A DNA stretch of 64,000 nucleotides from Amoebophrya sp. A120. Lineage: Eukaryota; Sar; Dinophyceae; Syndiniales; Amoebophryaceae. The position numbers were made by a program, and so were the translations under genes. The notes under the pieces are model-generated. The model saw only the letters and a list, made by a program, of their open reading frames with translations, ran no database searches and was not told where the DNA came from. The stretch's first letter is position 1, and the number at the start of each line of letters is the position of its first letter. Below are positions 57,401 through 64,000 of the stretch, piece after piece. The stretch is taken from NCBI GenBank assembly GCA_905178155.1, contig CAJINV010000006.1, positions 3,906,130-3,970,129 on the forward strand, read 5' to 3'.

Positions 57401-58663
57401 CACTTTTTTGTACGGAGTGTCTCCTCCAGACCGATCCGAAAGTGGGCGCGCGCGATGCTTCTGGGCCACCCTCACGAGCCACCCTCCCCGGTTTTCCCGC
57501 TGGAGATGTACCTCGCCGACCTCCAGCGCGGAATCCATTTCGTCATCTGCTTCTGCGCCCTCGTCGAACCCGCCTAGCTATTTTTGCAAAAATTCTTATT
57601 CTTGAACTTTTCCCTGTAGTATTTCACTTACTTACTTTATTCATCACAAAAGACCCCGCCCCCACAAGGAGGAGGGTCCGACTTTACATACCGATACCTG
57701 CATGATGAAGATCTTTGCCGCGAATCCACGAAAGAATCCTGTGGTGTCAGTGTCACTGAGTGACACGAACTTCGCATCGCAAAACAACCCATACAGATCC
57801 TACAGCAGCACCGTAAACACTTACCTTCCGCCGCCCGGTCCAGATTCCTGCTGCATAGACTACCCGACAATAGGTCGTGCTGCGCTACCCGACAATAGGA
57901 GAAGCCGTCTTCGCATCGCGAGTACTGTTGTAGTCGACCATAGGTCGCGCCGCGCTTCTTGCGGTTGTTTCACCCCGTGCGCAGTGCCCCTTCCAGAGAG
58001 GTTCGTTCTATATGAGTGATGCTTATGGTTCTACATAATAATCGGAAGCGTGCTCTTGTGCTACTTGTAATCCCGGTAAACATCTGAAGTTGCAAGTGTT
58101 AGGATAAGATTTAAAATTTATAATCCAAAACGGTTCTGATTATTAACGATCTTCGCAATGCGGAAGTAATTGGGTAGGCTATATTTGTAATATTTTTTGT
58201 AAGATAGAAGCTCTTGTGTATGAAAAAGTAAAGTGCAATAGGAGGTGATCAGTGCCAGCTGTAATATACGATATCGAAAACCATACTAAGAAGAAAGATG
58301 CTAAAAAATGGAAATTGTTCAAGCAACAACAAAAACGGATATGATCATCTGGAAAAATGCATTCACATTCTGAAGCAAATCGTTGAAAATTTTAAATTTG
58401 CACTTTTTGGTGTTGGTCGGTATCGACGATGTAAATCTCGTATTCGCGGATGTAGGTCTCTCGGATGTAAATCTGATCGGGTTCGCATGCGGTATCAAAG
58501 TTAAAGACGCAAAAAAATGAAAACATGAAGTAGTAGTAAACAAAAGAACTCCCTTGATGGGTTTTGCTGTGCTAAACAAAAATCTGCTTTGTGCATTTGT
58601 TTTCTGGTTCCACCATCCAGCGCGATCATGCAGAGCAGTTCTTTTATTCAGAATCATACTTAC
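54413..58663. other. Intergenic, 4.2 kb
   Basis: No introner and no recognised exon. A short CAGGTGACCGCGACAGGTG tract at 55166-55190 matches the minisatellite at 46.4 and 47.7 kb. A GC-rich block at 56888-57330 holds two ATTCTTGAAAACTCAAC copies 100 bp apart. Confidence 0.4.
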
Positions 58664-60786
58664 TTAGCGATACTTACTTAGCGAAACCACCTTGCTGCCA
58701 TCCGGGCACGGGTCGCTCATATCGCTGTATGGGTATTTGGCGCCGTTGTTGTATGGCGTTGGTCTTTGGTGTGCGTCCAACGAGCACAACTCGGTGATAA
58801 AAGTCGAGCCGGTGTCGAAGTAATTCCGGCACAAACCCTGCTGACCCGGGTCGGCTTGGCCGGGGAACTCGGCCATCATGATGTTATCGCATTCCTGCTT
58901 CTGGTGAACTGGCGCTTTCAAAACCGGGCAGCCACGGTCGTCCAATTTGAAAGGCACGTTGTCGTTCCCCATCGACATGGCATCGCACCTGTAGTTGCTC
59001 TCAGGTGGCAAGGATAGGTGGCAACGGCCGTCGTTGTTCTTGGTGAATCACTTCCCCATGCCCCGCTTCCCCACCTCCCCACTGCCCCATGGTGGGGAAG
59101 TGCTTCCTCCGTGGCGGGGAAATGGGGAAGCCAACCCCCGCATCCCCACCACCCACTGTAATACCTTCTCGCCCGCAGCTGCGCTCAACCACGTACCTAC
59201 CTATGTATGTGGCCGCCCGCCACAAACCTGGCGGCAGACACAGGCGGCCGGATGTGCAACAACGCACGGGGCGCGCAATCTTGTAAAGAAACATGACACG
59301 GGAAACACGGTGGGGGCACACTAAAGGGCCACGAAGAACGAAGGCGAGTAAGGGGGGGGAAGAGCCGAGGCACGGAGAGAAGGGGAGGCGCGTTCAGGGA
59401 AAAGCGGCAAAGCGGGCGGCGGAGAAGCACCGCCGCGGCCCCGAGCCCCAAACCCTAGACCCTAAAAAACAAACCGGCCGGCGGCTCCATGCCTCACCGC
59501 TCCAGCTGCAGTGAGGTGGTGCAGGGCAGGTGGGGAGGCAATGCAGAGGACGTGCGTGGGGCAGTGCTGCAGGTGCGGATGCGCGCCGTGGGGAGGTGGG
59601 TTAATGGGATGGGAACGTGATTCACGTCCTTATTCTTGTAGGGCTGCACGAAGACCTTGGTCACGACCCACCCCGCCATCTTCTGCGGTCCTCCCAAACC
59701 ATAATTTTTATCGTAATTCATACAACCGTTCTCATCGCATCCATCGCAATCCAGCATCTGGGGCGCCTGATTGTAGGTGCAGTAGCAATTGTTTTCAGCT
59801 GGTGTCGGTCCATCATGAGCCCACCACCGGTCGTCCGACATCGAGGACTTGTCCTGCATCATGACCGCGGCGAGGGATTTCGACTTGCCCTTTTTCTTGA
59901 CGACACACGCTATCAAGCTCATAAGTACCCCGCCCAGAAAAATGCAAACAAGTGTTTGCAATGCACAGTTCCCACACGGCAATTTTTTGTCTTGCATGAA
60001 GCCCATGCGATTCAGTTTGCCTTTGTTCAACAAGAATTTACTACCATGCGGCCTATGCAGCAGTAGAGCGGCCTAGTTCACATATACTCATTCTAGTATC
60101 GGAAGTTCTCATATTAGCATATTGCAACACTCCTGCGAAACCTCATAAGATGGTACTGATTCTGCTATGTGCAATTTGTGTTGCAGTTCTCGCTGATACT
60201 TCCTTGCGAGAAGATTCCGGAGAAAACTGAAAAGTTTTGCATTATACAAACACTCATCTTCCAACATTCGGGGTCTAGGGCACTTTCAATTTTGATACGC
60301 GCCTCTCCTTGTTCCGTGACGACCTTGTTCTCCAGAAAGGTTCCACCGACCTCGCTGCCCGCCCACGCGTTGGTAAACTCCAAATCCCTATGCATCGCAA
60401 CTATTTCTGGGTCTCGGGGGATGCAAACGAAGCTTACGATGCGCATTCTGCATCACAGGAAAATCTCGCATCGCAAACCAGCAAAAGTTGCTCATTTGTT
60501 TCCTATCGCTACCAGTTAAAGCGGATTTATTTTCATGCGGATTTTTAGGCATTTTGATTTTTTGAGACACCTTCACCTTCTAGAATGTCCAAGCTGCAAT
60601 GCTAGAGCTTGCATGCCAGCGCGTCTGGGCAACGAACCGAAAAACAGCATGACAAAGGTCTGCGTCTGCACCCTTCCAGACACAGAGACATATTCACATT
60701 CGATATTCCAGGGAGGTGGTGGTGGTGTTCTTCATCGCGGCGACTTCGGGTGTCGCACCAACCGCCACAAAGATCGCTTGCTTCAT
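58664..60786 (-). CDS. Cysteine-rich protein, unknown family
   Basis: Exons: 60786 (ATG)-60705, 60388-60298, 59910-59626, 59038-58664. About 270 residues. The 5' end is uncertain: sequence to 61170 beyond the first introner could be another exon or 5' UTR. Readable parts: LEFTNAWAGSEVGG, EARVVKKKGKSKSLAAV, then a Cys-rich core with about twelve cysteines (NNCYCTYN, DCDGCDENGC, GCPVLKAP, QECDN, LCRNYFDTG, DPCPDGSK). The pattern suggests disulphides and thus a secreted or lumenal protein, but no signal peptide is clear at the chosen start. Intron 59039-59625 is canonical; the others are introners. No family recognised. Confidence 0.6.
59039..59625 (-). other. Canonical GT-AG intron, 587 bp
   Basis: Donor AAGGAC|GTGAAT, acceptor ACCAAG|AACAAC. 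It contains G-rich TGGGGAAG repeats near the acceptor (59048-59135). Confidence 0.65.
59911..60297. mobile_element. Introner, family F variant
   Basis: Flanks GCGCG and GCGTG; joins QGEAR to VVKK. A hydrophobic frame inside it (LVCIFLGGVLM) is not coding. Confidence 0.78.
60389..60704. mobile_element. Introner, family B, diverged
   Basis: Joins TTSL to DLEF; TIR reads TCGCAACTATTTCTGGGTCT. Confidence 0.8.
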
Positions 60787-60809
60787 TTTGCAACTTGCGG
60801 GACGAGCTT

Positions 60810-61133
60810 TATCAAATGCAAAAATGTCTGGGTCTGGAAGATTGCGAGGTTTGGTTGGTTGGTTGGATAGCGCCTGTCGCCGGTGCAGGTCCCGCCCTCC
60901 ATCGATTGAGGTTTGTCATGCTTGTCTGGCATGACCAAAAAGTTTGTGATGCGTGTCCAAGAAGAGACCATTTTTCTTGTCATGCAAAAACGTAGTGTGT
61001 CATGCGAAAAACGCAACACAAAGAAGCGCAGACATTTCTCATGCTTGGCCGTGCATTACAGAGCGAGAGCATTCACTATTCCCAACGAAGCATTACAAGT
61101 TTCCAGGCCCAGATGACATTTTTGCACTTGATA
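60810..61133. mobile_element. Introner, family B
   Basis: Flanking repeat AGCT; probably just 5' of the start codon. It carries a short GGTTGGTTGGTT run. Confidence 0.82.
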
Positions 61134-61170
61134 ACAAGCTTGGGACAATAACAATTCCTGTTTCTAGCTG

Positions 61171-62497
61171 TAGAAAAGAGTAGGCTTTTCGTAACCGCTC
61201 CGAGGCGATTTAAACGAGGGTGTTCTAGAGGTGAGTCGTGTAACGACTAGCGGAAAAAAACTTGCTTTTGCTCCTGGATTTGTTGGTTTGTAAGTAAATG
61301 AGCATTTTTTACATCACTGATGGACGACGTTGAATGATGATGGTAATAGGCTTTCAGTGTTTCTTGCACGAAAGATTTTTTATCGGATGCTATAACTTAG
61401 TTTTACAATCGATTATATTGTCAAGTGGAGTCGCACGAAAATCTTAGCACCAGTTTACGACTTTTAGTTGTACTTCACGTATGAATGAGAAAAGATGAAG
61501 TGAGAACTTCCAGGCAATCGACGAAGAGGTGGACCTGACCAGAACGAAATTACAAATCGTACGAATCTTCCTATGTCGACGAACTACGCACATCATGTTC
61601 TGGTCAACTACAAAACGAATCAAAGGACGACGAGTGAGGAGAGTATCTCGGTCAAGTAGAAGATCTCGGTGCTACTACATCTATCAGCACTACTACGAAA
61701 GGCGTGCTTTGTTGTTCCCAGCGACAACCACGAGGACGATACGATATAGGATTTTGATTTTCTTCTTCTTCACCAAGCAATTCATAAAGTCACAGCTGGC
61801 TTGATACTGCTGACCCCAACCATCGAAAAGAACAGACTTGGTACTTGTTCATCGACTGATATAGCACATTAATATTTATGAACAAGGACGAGCTACTGAT
61901 CATGGTATGATACGACGGCTGCTATTGCTTTTCGACGAACTTCAGTTTACTTTTAAAACTTCATCCAAGCATTCAACACGCCAATAACGCATGCACTACT
62001 ACATACCACAACCACTAACAGATTGTGATTGCGTCTTGTTAGCATGACATAGTAAAATTTTTTGAACGTGCTAGTACTGTATCACGCCAGTTCATCGGCT
62101 CAGAGTCTTTCGTTCGAACACACAGCTGGAAGTTATGTTTAAGTACTCACCAGCCCAAAAAATGACGTGCGTGGTGCAGCGTGCAGCACCTGCAGCAGGA
62201 AGACTTGGATATACAGGGTCATCAGGTCGAGAAGCGTGTGAAGCTCAAGCTTTTTTTGTTGTAGGGGTAATTACAAGTTGTCCTTTTTGTTTCATATCAG
62301 GAGCGTGCGGCGCAAACCGGCGTGCTGACGGTTTCAGGGCGTTGAAAGGTGCGGGTTCTCCACGACCTTTCCGCCAGGGTTGTGCTGCTGTTGACACAGG
62401 ACGCAGATGTTGTACCAGATGTGATTGTGAATGCGGTGCCAATAGAAGAAGTAAGTATTTACACGACATGTCATCATCATACGGAAGCTGTCGCGTC
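61171..62497. other. Intergenic, AT-rich
   Basis: No exon or introner seen between SF3B6 and the cysteine-rich gene. Confidence 0.4.
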
Positions 62498-64000
62498 CTA
62501 CTTCTTTGACGTCGTTATCCTGAGTAAAAACGTCCCCACCCCATAGTCAAGACGGAGATCTCGCAGCACAAATCGATAAGTTTTGGGAGGCAAGCATGAC
62601 AAGTTCCTCTCTGTAGTGTAGTGCAGTTTTTCAAGCACAGCCGCAACACAAATCCATCTAGTCATCCTGTTACTGTTCACATCAGGATTACACAAAGTCC
62701 AAAACACGACTGGAAACGCCTCTCGTGGGGATGCGCATTACAAATCTTCCTGTAACTGCAAATCTGCATGACAACTCTGGGGTGGGGACGTTTTTACTCA
62801 GCATAGTCGTTCCCGCTTGTTTTTGCTCCTCCTGGTCTGTTTTCACCCCGTACATTTTCTTCAACAATTTATGAACTGCAAAAGCATCGTACTCGTAGTA
62901 ATTGCTGTTATGCATGACAAATCTCTCTCCGAAGGTAAAACAGCATTACAGATTTGATTTGTAATGCTGAGCTGATTTGTAATGCGATTTATACTAGTAC
63001 GCTACTTTTGCACAGGATACAATTCGTTTTCCTCCAATTTTGCCTGGATATCCGCCTTTTTCTGGCGTATGGGGCTCTCAAATCGGTTACCTTCTCAGCT
63101 GTTCCATGAATTTGTCATGCAAAACTCTCATCAGTATCACTATCATCAAGCTGCTTCGCATGACAAATTTCCGAAGGGCTAAATGAGAGCATCTAAACTT
63201 GTGCCGAACCTGTAATGCAAAGGCGCGTAAGCTTTTCCCTTTCACTTTTGCGGTTCTTGCATTACAAATTTCATGTAACAGTTGAGAATGTAACTGACTT
63301 GAGAACGCCATATGACGGTTTCGCTGGTTGTAGTAGAGCAGGACGAGATACCTGGAGATCACATCAAGAAGAGTGTCGTTGACAATGATTTAGTTCAATT
63401 TTTCATTTTCATCAAAAAAAAGCCTCTTAGGACCACCAGGGTATTCATCTTGTTTATTTTTTGCATGACAAACTATAACTACACAGCACGCAAATAGATG
63501 AAGATTTTAGCAGGATCATTTATATGGCTGTGTTTTATATCAACTGCAAAAATGTCTGGGTCTGGAAACTTGTGATGCAACTGCAAGTCCGTGAACAATA
63601 AGTGCTCTGTGATGCGCCGCAAGCATGACAAGTTTTTTCGTGCTTCTGTGATGCGTATTTCGCATGAGAAACTGTGCTTTTGCATGACAGCCAAGAGGAC
63701 CTCTTGGTGGCCGCGCAATACAGAGTGCAGAGTCATGCCAGACTAGCATGACAATCTTCCAGACCCAGACATTTTTGCATTTGAATTTGATACTTTATAC
63801 CTTCCGTCCACATTAAACCCGGACAAACTGTCCAAAGCCAGCTTCGCATCGTAAATATCGTCGTAGACCACGAAATATGAACTGCAAAAGTATCGTACTC
63901 GTATTGCAATCTATGCATCACAAATCTTTTTCTTACGGTACATCAGCATTACAAATTTTCTTTCTCATGCTGAGGAAATTATTTGTATAGGCATTTCTAC
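62498..64000 (-). CDS. SF3B6: Splicing factor 3B subunit 6 (SF3b p14), 5' end outside window
   Basis: SF3B6 is the RRM protein of the U2 snRNP SF3b complex that lies next to the branch-site adenosine. Exons here: 63875-63801, 63351-63313, 63067-63020, 62869-62806, 62515-62498. The spliced text reads YFVVYDDIYDAKLALDSLSG (RRM RNP-1 strand and helix 2), FNVDGRYLVLLYYNQ, KKADIQAKLEENELLKKMYG and VKTDQEEQKQAGTTSKK, stop TAG at 62498-62500. This matches the second half of the family closely, including the C-terminal KKMYG.KTD tail. RNP-2 and the N-terminus lie beyond 64000. Four introner junctions and one canonical intron interrupt under 250 coding bases. Confidence 0.93.
62516..62805. mobile_element. 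Introner, family E
   Basis: Flanking repeat ACGAC; leaves an 18-base last exon encoding SKK and stop. Confidence 0.92.
62870..63019. mobile_element. Introner, family A
   Basis: Flanking repeat AATTGT; joins EENEL to LKKM. Confidence 0.92.
63068..63312. mobile_element. Introner, family H
   Basis: Flanks CGTCA and CGCCA; joins NQRNR to QKKA. Confidence 0.9.
63352..63800 (-). other. Canonical GT-AG intron containing an introner
   Basis: Donor GGAAG|GTATAA, acceptor CTCCAG|GTATCT; joins NVDG to RYLV exactly as the RRM requires. A complete B element sits inside. Confidence 0.8.
63538..63792. mobile_element. Family B element nested in a canonical intron
   Basis: Intact B TIRs; does not itself border exon sequence. 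Confidence 0.9.
63876..64000. mobile_element. Introner, family A, cut by window edge
   Basis: Left TIR TGCAAAAGTATCGTACTCGT present; the right TIR lies outside. Confidence 0.9.

Noticed and set aside
59494-60033. Frame suggesting a membrane protein with LQTLVCIFLGGVLMSLIACV
   Set aside because: The hydrophobic part lies inside the F introner 59911-60297; splicing joins QGEAR to VVKK and removes it.
2262-64000. Many short frames with peptides like NAKMSGSGR or AKVSYSY
   Set aside because: These are translations of introner ends (families B and A), present on both strands by TIR symmetry.
1-64000. tRNA, rRNA or spliced-leader RNA genes
   Set aside because: I looked for tRNA B-box-like GGTTCGAATCC and for the conserved dinoflagellate leader and found neither convincingly.

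Overview
This window looks like nuclear DNA of an alveolate, most likely a parasitic dinoflagellate of the Amoebophrya type. The grounds are: every gene I can support lies on the minus strand; the genes are recognisably eukaryotic (ETF-beta, SF3b p14/SF3B6, a parvulin, a protein-isoaspartate-type methyltransferase); and almost every intron is an introner, a short repeated element with terminal inverted repeats (TIRs) flanked by a short direct repeat of exon sequence. The species assignment is inference. I know introners with non-canonical splice sites from Amoebophrya and other dinoflagellates, but I made no sequence comparison.

Layout, all minus strand, left to right: membrane-anchored parvulin-type prolyl isomerase (2239-4615); proline/arginine-rich secreted or membrane protein (5973-7127); ETFB (8201-11396, 11 exons); a 5'-truncated methyltransferase fragment (12231-13055); EF-hand protein (13083-14989); a second 5'-truncated methyltransferase copy (15897-17710); the intact methyltransferase gene (17880-20256); a very large gene with five cold-shock-like repeats and 40 introners (21261-37930); a PH-like plus SHOCT-like protein (40022-43575); a protein of unknown family (46214-53482) whose introns carry three large GC-rich insertions; a small lysine-rich protein (53476-54412); a cysteine-rich protein (58664-60786); and SF3B6, cut by the right edge (62498-64000).

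I count about 90 introners. They fall into families defined by their TIRs. A (about 150 bp): TGCAAAAGTATCGTACTCGT. B (about 260 bp): TGCAAAAATGTCTGGGTCTG. C (about 210-230 bp): GCAAGAAAAAAGTGTTTCAC. D (about 210-230 bp): GCAAGAAAAAAACTGTGTAA. E (about 280 bp): CCTGAGTAAAAACGTCCCCA. F (about 320 bp): ATCAAAATGAAAAATCCCCC. G (about 240-320 bp): ATGAGAGTGCACAACTCCCC. H (about 245 bp): GGCGTTCTCAAACGTTACAT. There are also minor families I, J, K and L. All families share an internal 9-mer, GCATNACAA, in both orientations. Most copies sit between two copies of a 4-9 bp exon sequence, and removing one copy plus the element restores the reading frame without GT-AG ends. A smaller set of ordinary GT-AG introns coexists with them. 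Introner coordinates below run from the TAT-like left end to the ATA-like right end; exact splice positions inside the flanking repeat cannot be fixed from sequence alone.

The most striking region is 12.2-20.3 kb. The 3' part of the methyltransferase gene is present three times with nearly the same coding sequence, yet the copies carry almost entirely different introners. Five introners also contain 0.6-2 kb GC-rich insertions of unknown nature.
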